A stretch of DNA of 32,322 nt, from positions 1-32,322 of the forward strand of contig CAIQPV010000086.1 in assembly GCA_903873725.1 (NCBI GenBank). Reading direction: 5' to 3'. The notes under the pieces were generated by a model that saw only the letters and a program-made list of their open reading frames with translations, searched no databases and was not told where the DNA came from. A program made the position numbers and the translations under genes. This document shows, in pieces, positions 23,514-32,322 of the stretch; within the stretch, counting starts at the first letter, position 1, and every line of letters starts with the position of its first letter. This DNA is from an uncultured Nitrosomonadales bacterium. Its GTDB lineage: Bacteria; Pseudomonadota; Gammaproteobacteria; Burkholderiales; Gallionellaceae.

Positions 23514-25796
23514 CTAAAATATATTACCCAGTGTGAACTGGAACTTTTGCACCTTGTCAGTGGGCAACACGCCCAGCGGTCTGCCGTAACTGATCTTGAG
23601 CGGTCCGACCGGAGATATCCAGGTAAGGGCCGCACCGACAGAATAGCGCATCCCGGACGTATCCGGCAGATCGCTTTGTCCAAACACCTCGCCCGCATCG
23701 GCAAACAGGCTGAGCCGCACTGATTGTTCCTTGGTCATTCCCGGCATGGGGAACAGTAATTCTGCATTTCCGACGACGCGCTTGGTACCGCCCAATGCGT
23801 TATCGTTTATATCGCGCGGACCTATGGACATGGGCGCGTATCCGCGCACCGAACCGGGACCACCGGCATAGAAATTCTTGAAGAACGGTAACGGCAGGCC
23901 GCTGTATCCGTTGGCGACCCCGGCATCGCCTTTCAACATCAGGGTTACATCGCGGGTCAGCGGATGGAACCATTGATGCTGGTAGGTCAGTTTGTAATAA
24001 CGCAGGTCATTCGATACCGGCAACGCAATTTCCGTCGATGCGCCCTGCACCACCCCTGAAGTAGTATTGATCGCACTGTCGCGGGTATCCCGGCTCCAGC
24101 CCAAGGTGCCCAACAAATCGTTGGTGGTATAGCCGACGGTATTGACGTAACTTATAAAACGCTGCGGGCTGAGAGCGGTCAGTCCCAGTTTTGTCTGTTC
24201 AGGCGTCAGGCCGTAATGGATGGTTTCATCATCATTGATCGGCACACCGTAACGCACCCCCGCACCCATTGTGGAAGAGGTATATTGGCTGATCGCCGTG
24301 CGGGTCGAGTTGACATTGCGCTGATACACATCGAAGCCGCGGCTCATCCCTTCATCAGTGTAATAGGGGTTGGTATATGACACGGAATATATCGTATTAA
24401 CCTTGCTGGTGTTGATTTGCGTGGACAGAATCTTGCCTGTACCGAACAGGTTACGTTCGGTGACCGCCGTGGTCAATACCAGGCCTTCACCGCTGGATAT
24501 CCCGGCTCCGATGGAGAAATCGCCGGTGGACTTTTCCTTCACCGCCAGATTCACGTCCAGTTGATCATTGGTGCCCTGCACGGGAGGGGTTTCGACGTTC
24601 ACTTCGCTGAAGTAATCAAGCCGATCTACCCGTTGCTTGGATTTTTTGATTTTGGAAGCGGCAAACCAGCCTCCCTCAATCTGGCGGAATTCGCGCCGGA
24701 TCACCTCATCGCTGGTCTTGACATTTCCCGCGACATTGACATGCCGCACATACACCCGATGGCCGGGATCAACCATGAAGGTGAACACTACCTGGTGTTT
24801 TTCCTTATCCAGTTCCGGCACCGCATTGACGTTGGCAAAAGCATAACCGAAATCGCCGAGGCGGTCGCCGATTTTGGTCGTGGACGCGGTCAACTCCTTG
24901 CGCGAGAACGTATCACCGGGCTTGACCGAGCCCAGCTTGCGCATCTCTTCATGCGGCAGGATGTTTTCCGGCCCCGAGTACTTGATATCGGAAATAGTGT
25001 ATTTGGCGCCTTCGGTAAGGTTGATGGTGATATAGATGTCCTGCTTGTCCGGGGTGATCGAAACCTGGGTGGAATCAAGGGAAAATTCCAGATAGCCGGC
25101 GTCAAGATAAAACGAGCGTATGGTCTCCAGATCTGCGGATAATTTCTGCTTGGAATACTGGTCGTTCTTGCTGAACCAGCTCATCCAGTTGGGCGTATCC
25201 AGTTTCATCAGGTCCCGAAGCTCGCTTTCGCGGTAGGTATGGTTGCCGATGATATTGATCTGCTTGATCCTGGAAGCTTCGCCTTCCACCACGTCAAAGC
25301 TGATACCGACACGATTGCGTTCCAGATCGGTGACGCTGGAATTGACCGTGACCGCGTATTTGCCGCGCGCCACATACTCGCGCTTGAGTTCCTGCACGGC
25401 CTTGTCCAGTGATGACCTGTCAAAAATACGGCCTTCTGCCAATCCGACAGCCTTCAGGTTCTCGGTCAGCTTATCCTTCGGAAATTCTTTCACACCATTG
25501 ATTTCCACGCTGCCGATCGCCGGTCGTTCCCGCACCAGCACGATCAGCACCCCCTGCTCGACTTCCAGGCTCACATCCTTGAAAAAGCCGGTGGCAAACA
25601 ATGCGCGTATCGCAGCAGTCGCATGTTCATCATCCATCGTCTCGCCCACCTTGACCGGCAGGTAGCTAAACACAGTGCCGGCCTCGGTGCGCTGAATACC
25701 TTCCACCCGGATGTCCTTGACCACGAATGGTTCAATGGCAGCGGCGCCGGTGGCATACAGCAATGGTATCAACACCGCCAATTTTTTTAATTTCAT
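23514..25796 (-). CDS. bamA: Outer membrane protein assembly factor BamA
   Basis: A 760-residue Omp85 protein, the core of the machine that inserts beta-barrels into the outer membrane. Signal peptide ends at A20 (TGAAA), then five POTRA domains (about 21-425; the first begins FVVKDIRVEGIQRTEAG) and a 16-strand barrel (about 430-760). The conserved barrel motif VRGY is present in GGPGSVRGYAP, and the protein ends in F, as outer-membrane proteins do. Length is usual (E. coli 810). It follows rseP by 115 bases. Confidence 0.97.
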   Translation of the reverse strand: MKLKKLAVLIPLLYATGAAAIEPFVVKDIRVEGIQRTEAGTVFSYLPVKVGETMDDEHATAAIRALFATGFFKDVSLEVEQGVLIVLVRERPAIGSVEINGVKEFPKDKLTENLKAVGLAEGRIFDRSSLDKAVQELKREYVARGKYAVTVNSSVTDLERNRVGISFDVVEGEASRIKQINIIGNHTYRESELRDLMKLDTPNWMSWFSKNDQYSKQKLSADLETIRSFYLDAGYLEFSLDSTQVSITPDKQDIYITINLTEGAKYTISDIKYSGPENILPHEEMRKLGSVKPGDTFSRKELTASTTKIGDRLGDFGYAFANVNAVPELDKEKHQVVFTFMVDPGHRVYVRHVNVAGNVKTSDEVIRREFRQIEGGWFAASKIKKSKQRVDRLDYFSEVNVETPPVQGTNDQLDVNLAVKEKSTGDFSIGAGISSGEGLVLTTAVTERNLFGTGKILSTQINTSKVNTIYSVSYTNPYYTDEGMSRGFDVYQRNVNSTRTAISQYTSSTMGAGVRYGVPINDDETIHYGLTPEQTKLGLTALSPQRFISYVNTVGYTTNDLLGTLGWSRDTRDSAINTTSGVVQGASTEIALPVSNDLRYYKLTYQHQWFHPLTRDVTLMLKGDAGVANGYSGLPLPFFKNFYAGGPGSVRGYAPMSIGPRDINDNALGGTKRVVGNAELLFPMPGMTKEQSVRLSLFADAGEVFGQSDLPDTSGMRYSVGAALTWISPVGPLKISYGRPLGVLPTDKVQKFQFTLGNIF

Positions 25797-25911
25797 TTAT
25801 AAGTAACCAAACGGGCATAACACAAAATGCCGCCCTTAATCATTAAAACCGCATACACTTTCCCCTCTCTCCGCGACGGCAGAGAGTGAATGGGGAGCCG
25901 CTGCGCGACAA

Positions 25912-27267
25912 TCACGATAATATCAGGCGGCTGATATCGTTGTACAACGCAAAAGCCATCAAGGTGATGAGCAACGCGATGCCCACATTCTGCCCTGCCT
26001 CCCAAATCTTCTCAGGCACGGGGCTACCCTTCACCAACTCAACCGTATAATACAACAAATGCCCACCATCCAATAAGGGGATGGGCAACAAGTTCAACAC
26101 CCCCAGGCTAATGCTGATCAGCGCCAGGAAGCCCAGATACGCTGCCACGCCCATCTGTGCGGACTGACCGGCGTAATCGGCAATGCTAATCGGGCCGCTG
26201 AGGTTTTTCATTGAAATTTCGCCGGATACCATCTTTTCCATCATCTTCAGACTGACTGAGGCGGTTTCCCAAGTCTTCCGCACTGCCTGGTTCAATGCTG
26301 CAACCGGCGCATAACGCACCTCGGTCAATAGCGCATCGTATTCGTGCTGATCCACAAACGCTGCAGCGCCAACCTTTCCTACCTGCTTGCCTGCCTCACT
26401 GACCGCGTCGGGGGTAACCTCAAGCGCCAACGAACTACCCGCGCGGTCGATTTCCAAATGCAGCACATTGCCGGGATGGCTGCGCACCGCCTCGACAAAA
26501 TCCTGCCATTGCCCAAGGACACGCCCATCCACTTGTACCACACGATCACCCTCACGCACCCCGGCGCGCCGGGCAGCTCCCCCTTCTACCAGTTTGCCGA
26601 TGACGGGTTTCACCAGCGGTTGATAGGGCTGCAATCCAAGTTTTTGCAAAAAATCGCTGTCCAGATCGGCCGGGGCGATAACTTTCAGGTCAAGCACATG
26701 CTGAATTGTTGCACCTTGCATCGTGCGTCCTTCGATGTGCACCTCGGTGTCCCGCAACGCCAAATCCAGTAATGCCCAGCGCACCTCCTGCCAGCTCGGC
26801 ATGGCAACCCTGTTGATGCTGAGTATGGTTTCCTGCTTTTGCAATTGCGCTGCTGCGGCAGGCGTATGCGGCGCGACTTCGCCCAGAATCGGTTTCAGTC
26901 CCGGCACGCCATGCATGAACAACGCCCAGTACAAGACGATAGCCAGCAGCAAATTGGCCACCGGCCCCGCCACCACCACGGCCATGCGCTGCCACACCGG
27001 GCGGCGGTTAAAGGCGCGGTGCAACTCATGAGCCGCCACTTCGCCTTCGCGCTCGTCCAGCATTTTCACATACCCGCCCAGCGGAATAACTGAAATTACC
27101 CACTCGGTTTCGCCGCCGGCAAATTTCTTGATGTAGAAAGCTTTGCCGAACCCGACGGAAAAACGCAGCACTTTCACGCCGCACAACCGTGCCACGCAGT
27201 AGTGCCCCAGCTCGTGGAACACCACCAGCACCGCGATGGCGACGGCGAAAGCCCATAGCGTGGTCAT
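25912..27267 (-). CDS. rseP: Site-2 protease RseP (sigma-E pathway)
   Basis: A 451-residue inner-membrane zinc protease that cleaves anti-sigma factors in the envelope stress response. The zinc motif is H18-E19-x2-H22 ([11 protein letters not shown]), the third ligand is in [17 protein letters not shown] near the C-terminus, and two PDZ domains occupy about 110-300 (signature [12 protein letters not shown]). Four membrane segments. It overlaps dxr by four bases (ATGA) and precedes bamA. All catalytic parts are present. Confidence 0.96.
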   Translation of the reverse strand: MTTLWAFAVAIAVLVVFHELGHYCVARLCGVKVLRFSVGFGKAFYIKKFAGGETEWVISVIPLGGYVKMLDEREGEVAAHELHRAFNRRPVWQRMAVVVAGPVANLLLAIVLYWALFMHGVPGLKPILGEVAPHTPAAAAQLQKQETILSINRVAMPSWQEVRWALLDLALRDTEVHIEGRTMQGATIQHVLDLKVIAPADLDSDFLQKLGLQPYQPLVKPVIGKLVEGGAARRAGVREGDRVVQVDGRVLGQWQDFVEAVRSHPGNVLHLEIDRAGSSLALEVTPDAVSEAGKQVGKVGAAAFVDQHEYDALLTEVRYAPVAALNQAVRKTWETASVSLKMMEKMVSGEISMKNLSGPISIADYAGQSAQMGVAAYLGFLALISISLGVLNLLPIPLLDGGHLLYYTVELVKGSPVPEKIWEAGQNVGIALLITLMAFALYNDISRLILS

Positions 27268-28460
27268 GCCGTGAACACCGGACTAATCATCTGCCGCACC
27301 CGCTCCAGAGTTACCTTACGTGCGGCCGCATCGGCACTCAGCACATCATCCAGCGTATTGACCGCAACAACCGGCAAGGCCGCCAGCACCTCTTCGATCA
27401 AACGCGGAATGGCAAGGAATGAAATCTGCCGGTCGAGGAAGGCAGCTACTGCCACTTCGTTCGCCGCATTCAACACGGCAGGGGCGGTGCCGCCCGCGCG
27501 CAATGCCTGATAGGCCAATTTCAAACAGGGGAAACTTTCGAAGTCGGGAGCCTCGAAATCAAGTGTCGCCACTTTGAACAAATCCAGCGGCTCCACTCCC
27601 GAAACCATGCGCCCGGGGTAGGCCAGTGCGTAAGCAATCGGCGTGCGCATGTCCGGATTGCCCATTTGCGCAATCACCGAACCGTCCACATATTGCACCA
27701 GCGAATGAATCACACTTTGCGGATGTACAACCACCTGAATGGAGTCGGCGGGTGCGTTGAAAAGCCAATGCGCCTCGATTACTTCCAGTCCCTTGTTCAT
27801 CATGGTGGCGGAATCCACCGAAATCTTGCGCCCCATCACCCAGTTCGGATGCGCGCAGGCCTGTTCCGGCGTGATATTTTGCAATTCGGACAGCGGGGTA
27901 TTGCGGAACGGCCCGCCTGAAGCCGTCAGCAGAATTTTGCTGACTCCGCTGGCAGCGAGGTTGCCGGAATAATGATGGGGCAGTGCCTGAAAAATGGCGT
28001 TGTGTTCGCTGTCTATCGGCAGCAGCACCGAACCGCTGGCGCGCACTGCATCCATGAACACGGCACCCGCCATCACCAGTGTTTCCTTGTTGGCCAGCAG
28101 GATTTTCTTGCCTGCGCGGGCAGCCGCCAGCGTCGGATGCAACCCTGCCGCACCGACGATTGCAGCCATCACGGCATCCACCTCCGGCAGGGATGCAACA
28201 CGCTCCAGTGCTTCCACGCCACACAACACTTCCGTCGCAAGATTCGCACCGGCAATTTTTTGCGCCAGACGCGCGGCGGCGGCCTTATCCAGCAATACCG
28301 CATAACGAGGCTCGAAGTTCACACATTGTTCGAACAATACCTCATCCCGGCACTGCGCGGTAAGTGCCGTCACGCGATATTTATCAGGATGACGCGCCAC
28401 CACATCCAGCGTGCTGCAACCGATGCTGCCTGTGGACCCGAGGATGGTGAGGTTCATCAT
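27264..28460 (-). CDS. dxr: 1-deoxy-D-xylulose 5-phosphate reductoisomerase
   Basis: A 398-residue enzyme of the MEP isoprenoid pathway that makes 2-C-methyl-D-erythritol 4-phosphate from DXP using NADPH. The NADPH motif GSTGSIG is at 8-14, [11 protein letters not shown] follows, and the metal and substrate residues are in [11 protein letters not shown] and in [19 protein letters not shown]. The gene starts with tandem ATGs (28460 and 28457). It is separated from cdsA by a 77-bp palindromic element and overlaps rseP. Confidence 0.96.
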   Translation of the reverse strand: MMNLTILGSTGSIGCSTLDVVARHPDKYRVTALTAQCRDEVLFEQCVNFEPRYAVLLDKAAAARLAQKIAGANLATEVLCGVEALERVASLPEVDAVMAAIVGAAGLHPTLAAARAGKKILLANKETLVMAGAVFMDAVRASGSVLLPIDSEHNAIFQALPHHYSGNLAASGVSKILLTASGGPFRNTPLSELQNITPEQACAHPNWVMGRKISVDSATMMNKGLEVIEAHWLFNAPADSIQVVVHPQSVIHSLVQYVDGSVIAQMGNPDMRTPIAYALAYPGRMVSGVEPLDLFKVATLDFEAPDFESFPCLKLAYQALRAGGTAPAVLNAANEVAVAAFLDRQISFLAIPRLIEEVLAALPVVAVNTLDDVLSADAAARKVTLERVRQMISPVFTA

Positions 28461-28485
28461 GTGGACTCAGCCATCAATTAATTAC

Positions 28486-28562
28486 GTAGGCTGGCGGTGA
28501 GCTTGCGAACCCCAGCGCTTGCGATCCGAAACGCTGGGGTTCGTACCTCACCGCCAGACTAC
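28486..28562. repeat. 77-bp palindromic repeat between cdsA and dxr
   Basis: Outer arms GTAGGCTGGCGGTGAG (28486-28501) and CTCACCGCCAGACTAC (28547-28562) pair with one mismatch. Inner arms CGAACCCCAGCG (28506-28517) and CGCTGGGGTTCG (28532-28543) pair perfectly around a 14-base loop. It sits between two genes of one operon and could form a stable hairpin in the mRNA. Confidence 0.88.
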
Positions 28563-28589
28563 AGTTATGGCTAATTACTTTAACAAGGC

Positions 28590-29406
28590 TCATGCCAGCC
28601 TCTGCAGCAACAACGCCAGTGCGGCCAACGGCAAAGTGGAAGTCAGCGCGTCGATGCGATCCAGCAAACCGCCGTGGCCGGGCAACAGCGCGCCGCTGTC
28701 CTTCACCCCGGCCTGGCGTTTGACGGCGGATTCGAACAGGTCGCCGATCACCGCCAGCGCCACCCAACACCAGGATGCCAACAGAATTGCCGGCAGAAAC
28801 ATGAGGAAACGCGAATAATCGCTGAAGCCCCATGCCAGCAGAACACAAACCGAAACCCCAAGCAGCGCCCCGATCACTCCCTCCCAAGTCTTGCCCGGGC
28901 TGATGCTGGGCGCCAGTTTGTGCTTGCCGAATTTGCGTCCGGTGAAATAAGCCGCGCTGTCGGCAACCCACACCAGCACCATGATGCCGAGCAACAACCA
29001 CGGACTGTTCTCGCGCAAATCGATCATCGCCAAACCGGTCGGAATGAGCACCGCCCACCCAACCAGCGCCATCGGTAGCGCCTGGCGCACCTGCCAACCC
29101 ATCCACAACCAGAACGGCACGATGACCAGCCACAACAGCGCCGATACCGCATAAACCGAAATATGCAGGTTCGCATGTTGCGCGAGCGTGTGGTCAGCAT
29201 CAAACCACACGATACCGCCCATCACCGCCAGGGTCAGCCACCAATAGGCATGGTCAAGCCTGCCGGAGAGTTTAGCCAGGCGCGTCCATTCCGATGCACC
29301 CTGCATCACTATGACGATAACCAGCGCTATCCATCCCGGCGCCGGAAGCATAAATAGCGCGGACAGAAACAGCAGCAGCAGAATGACTGCGGTAATAACG
29401 CGCTGC

Positions 29407-29414
<8 letters not shown>
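28590..29414 (-). CDS. cdsA: Phosphatidate cytidylyltransferase
   Basis: A 274-residue inner-membrane enzyme making CDP-diacylglycerol from phosphatidate and CTP, the precursor of phosphatidylethanolamine and cardiolipin. Eight or so hydrophobic segments. The conserved signature is VKDSGALLPGHGGLLDRID near the C-terminus, and SPGKTWEGVIGA precedes it. The start at 29414 overlaps the uppS stop by eight bases (ATGCTTAA); a longer frame upstream lies inside uppS. About 175 bases separate the stop from dxr in the transcript, including a palindrome. Confidence 0.95.
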
Positions 29415-30171
<757 letters not shown>

Positions 30172-30179
30172 TGTCAGAA

Positions 30180-30304
30180 ATCGGGAATCAGTGATCAGGA
30201 ATCAGCAGTTAAGTAAGTCGCTACGCGACTTGGTTTAATAAACAAAAGGCGGCATAGCCGCACAAAATTCTGATTCCTGATTCCTGGCATCTGATACCTG
30301 GAAA
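30180..30304. repeat. Palindromic repeat element between frr and uppS
   Basis: ATCAGGAATCAG (30194-30205) is the exact inverse of CTGATTCCTGAT (30270-30281), and GGAATCAG-type units recur on both sides. Inside are two short hairpins: AAGTCGC-TAC-GCGACTT (30215-30231) and GCGGC-ATA-GCCGC (30249-30261). It fills the gap between frr and uppS. Confidence 0.75.
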
Positions 30305-30862
30305 TCAGACTGCCATCAAATCGGTTTCTTTGGCTTGCAGCGCCTTATCGATTTCAGCGACAAAGCGGTCCGTCAATTTCTGTACCTCGTCCTGCGCGCG
30401 GCGTTCGTCATCTTCACTCACTTGCTTGTCCTTGAGCAGCTTTTTGAGGTGCTCGTTGGCATCGCGGCGCACATTGCGTACCGCCACCTTGGCATTTTCC
30501 GCCTCATTCTTCACCACCTTGATCAGGTCGCGGCGGCGCTCCTCGGTCAGCATCGGCATGGGCACGCGGATCACGTCGCCATTGGTTGAAGGATTCAATC
30601 CCAGATCGGAATCGCGGATAGCTTTTTCCACAGCGGAAATCATTTTCTTTTCCCACGGCTGCACACCGATGGTGCGGGCATCAATCAGGGTGATGTTGGC
30701 AACCTGGTTGATCAGCGTTGGATTGCCGTAATATTCCACCGTTACATGATCCAGAATGCCGGCGTGTGCTCGCCCGGTGCGCACTTTGCCAAAGTCCGCC
30801 TTAAGCGTTTCCAGCGACTTGCTCATCTTTTGTTCGGCAGTTTTCTTGATATCAACAATCAT
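30305..30862 (-). CDS. frr: Ribosome recycling factor
   Basis: A 185-residue protein that, with EF-G, splits post-termination ribosomes. The family signature [18 protein letters not shown] (about 25-42) is present, along with [43 protein letters not shown] and the charged C-terminal helix. Length is the family standard. GGAGA lies seven bases before the start. Located between pyrH and uppS as usual. Confidence 0.97.
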   Translation of the reverse strand: MIVDIKKTAEQKMSKSLETLKADFGKVRTGRAHAGILDHVTVEYYGNPTLINQVANITLIDARTIGVQPWEKKMISAVEKAIRDSDLGLNPSTNGDVIRVPMPMLTEERRRDLIKVVKNEAENAKVAVRNVRRDANEHLKKLLKDKQVSEDDERRAQDEVQKLTDRFVAEIDKALQAKETDLMAV

Positions 30863-30943
30863 GACATATCTCCATCAATTGCAGTGAACCGGAAATGTTC
30901 ATCAGCACAACTGTCCCTCCCCCGTGCATTGGGGACGGGACGA

Positions 30944-31669
30944 TTATCCGGGGTGAACCAATGTCCCTTCACTTTCACCCTGCACTACGCGCTTCAGCGC
31001 GCCGAGCTTGAAAATGCTGAATACGATGATAGGCAGCTTCTGGTCACGGCACAAGGTCAAAGCGGTGGCATCCATCACGCCGAGGTTTTTGGTTATCGCC
31101 TCATCGAAAGTGACGCTCTGGTAGAGTGTGGCGGAGGCATCCTTTTTCGGGTCGGCGGTATACACGCCATCCACCTTGGTCGCCTTGATGACCACCTCGG
31201 CATCCATCTCCACACCGCGCAAGGCTGCGGCGGTATCGGTGGTAAAAAACGGGTTGCCGGTGCCGGCACCGAATATCACCACCTTGCCTTCTTCCAGATA
31301 GCGCAAGGCCTTGCCGCGTATAAACGGCTCCGCCACCTGCTCCAGATTGAGCGCAGACTGCACGCGGCACTCCAGCCCTTGCCGTTTCATGGCATCCGAC
31401 AAGGCCATGGCATTCATCACCGTTGCCAGCATGCCCATATAATCGGCAGTAGCGCGATCCATGCCCGCCGCTGCGGGTGCCACACCACGGAAAATATTGC
31501 CGCCGCCAATCACGATTGCCACCTGCACGCCCATCGCCACCACCTCGCCGATCTCGCCGACAATGCGCTCGATCACCGCACGGTTGATGCCGTAGCTGTC
31601 ATCGCCCATCAGGGCTTCGCCGGAGAGCTTGAGCAGGATGCGCTTGTAGGGTCGTCGGGCAGCGGTCAT
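30944..31669 (-). CDS. pyrH: Uridylate kinase
   Basis: A 241-residue amino-acid-kinase-family UMP kinase, forming UDP for pyrimidine supply. The N-terminal [14 protein letters not shown], the glycine loop [10 protein letters not shown] and the [19 protein letters not shown] and [14 protein letters not shown] blocks are all present. It begins three bases after the tsf stop, so the two are probably translationally linked. 81 bases separate it from frr. Confidence 0.97.
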   Translation of the reverse strand: MTAARRPYKRILLKLSGEALMGDDSYGINRAVIERIVGEIGEVVAMGVQVAIVIGGGNIFRGVAPAAAGMDRATADYMGMLATVMNAMALSDAMKRQGLECRVQSALNLEQVAEPFIRGKALRYLEEGKVVIFGAGTGNPFFTTDTAAALRGVEMDAEVVIKATKVDGVYTADPKKDASATLYQSVTFDEAITKNLGVMDATALTLCRDQKLPIIVFSIFKLGALKRVVQGESEGTLVHPG

Positions 31670-31672
31670 CGT

Positions 31673-32322
31673 TCAGCCCTTTGCGGCAGCGGCGGCGGCC
31701 GCAACTTCGGCCGCATAATCTTCCACCTTCTTCTCGATGCCCTCGCCCACGATGAACATCTGGAAAGCGGACACGGAAGCGCCCCTGGCTTTCAGCAACT
31801 GCTCGACAGTCTGCTTGCCGTCCTCTGCCTTGACGAACACCTGTCCGAGCAGCGTGACTTCCTTGAGGAACTTCTGCACCGTGCCTTCGGCGATCTTGTC
31901 CAGCATCGCGTCCGGTTTTCCGGCCTCGCGCGCCTTTTCAATCGCGATGCGGCGTTCGGTGGAAATTTCCTCGGCGTTCACGCCGGAAGCATCAATCGAC
32001 TTCGGCTTGCTGGCCGCAATATGCATGGCCAGATCCTTGCCCAGAGTTTCATCGCCGCCAACCAGATCAAGCAACACGCCGATCTTGCTGCCGTGCAAAT
32101 ATGAAGCCAGTTTGCCGGTAGTCGTCGCATAGCGCGTAAAACGGCGCACGCTGATATTTTCGCCCAGCTTCATCACCAGCGCCTTGCGGGTTTCTTCGAC
32201 GCTGGCCGAGCCATTTGCTATGGACATATCTGCCAGGGCCGCAGTGTCTGCCGGGTTCTTCTCGGACACGGTCTGCGCCACATTTTTCGCAAACGCCCTG
32301 AAATCGTCGTTCTTGGCGACAA
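31673..32322 (-). CDS. tsf: Elongation factor Ts, N-terminus beyond window
   Basis: The last 216 residues of EF-Ts, the GDP/GTP exchange factor for EF-Tu. At the right edge the frame reads [19 protein letters not shown]-like sequence, the end of the conserved ETDFVAKN motif, so the UBA-like N-terminal domain and about 75-80 residues lie outside the window. The core and dimerisation domains with [15 protein letters not shown] and [20 protein letters not shown] are present. Internal methionine at about 32260 is not the start. rpsB would be expected upstream. Confidence 0.95.
   Translation of the reverse strand, partial: VAKNDDFRAFAKNVAQTVSEKNPADTAALADMSIANGSASVEETRKALVMKLGENISVRRFTRYATTTGKLASYLHGSKIGVLLDLVGGDETLGKDLAMHIAASKPKSIDASGVNAEEISTERRIAIEKAREAGKPDAMLDKIAEGTVQKFLKEVTLLGQVFVKAEDGKQTVEQLLKARGASVSAFQMFIVGEGIEKKVEDYAAEVAAAAAAAKG

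Noticed and set aside
30746-32104. 452-residue plus-strand frame opposite frr, pyrH and tsf
   Set aside because: Antisense shadow of three well-conserved genes.

Overview
The window looks like chromosomal DNA of a Gram-negative betaproteobacterium. The gene orders tsf-pyrH-frr-uppS-cdsA-dxr-rseP-bamA-skp-lpxD-fabZ-lpxA-lpxB-rnhB and trpS-scpA-scpB are conserved there, the outer-membrane and lipid A genes show it is Gram-negative, and the many short intergenic palindromes recall Nitrosomonadales such as Gallionella, Sideroxydans or Nitrosomonas. The order-level placement is inference from gene order and protein style; no search was run.

Layout. (1) 1-1900: the edge of a probable genomic island. 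A P4-type tyrosine integrase and a partial unknown gene sit next to the 3' end of a tRNA-Ser(UGA) gene, and the island would continue off the left end. (2) 2042-7052: single housekeeping genes: a BI-1/YccA membrane protein, rlmD, a DEDD 3'-5' exonuclease, an exported DUF192 protein, an unrecognised membrane protein with a cysteine cluster, and an orphan phoU. (3) 7162-10514: an accessory patch of two divergently transcribed, AT-richer, Gly/Ser/Thr-rich lipoprotein genes, separated by about 600 bases with no convincing gene. (4) 10779-17376, all minus strand: ratA-rnfH-PHP phosphatase, then a YciO-type protein, an M50 protease, trpS, scpA and scpB, followed after a repeat by a SpoU-family RNA methyltransferase. 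(5) smpB on the plus strand, a CopD-like membrane protein, and then from 18600 to the right end one long minus-strand run. That run goes from tsf (cut by the window end) through pyrH, frr, undecaprenyl-PP synthase, cdsA, dxr, rseP, bamA, skp, lpxD, fabZ, lpxA and lpxB to rnhB.

How the genes work together. The last cluster couples translation (tsf, frr), UMP kinase, isoprenoid and phospholipid precursors (dxr, uppS, cdsA), the first lipid A steps (lpxA, lpxD, lpxB with fabZ) and outer-membrane protein assembly (skp, bamA, rseP). Many neighbours overlap by 1-8 bases, which suggests translational coupling.

The most unusual content is non-coding. At least six different palindromic or terminal-inverted-repeat elements lie between these conserved genes. 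One of them, about 200 bp between ratA and smpB, appears to supply the ratA ribosome-binding site. I saw no CRISPR array, no rRNA and no recognisable defence or biosynthetic system in the window.
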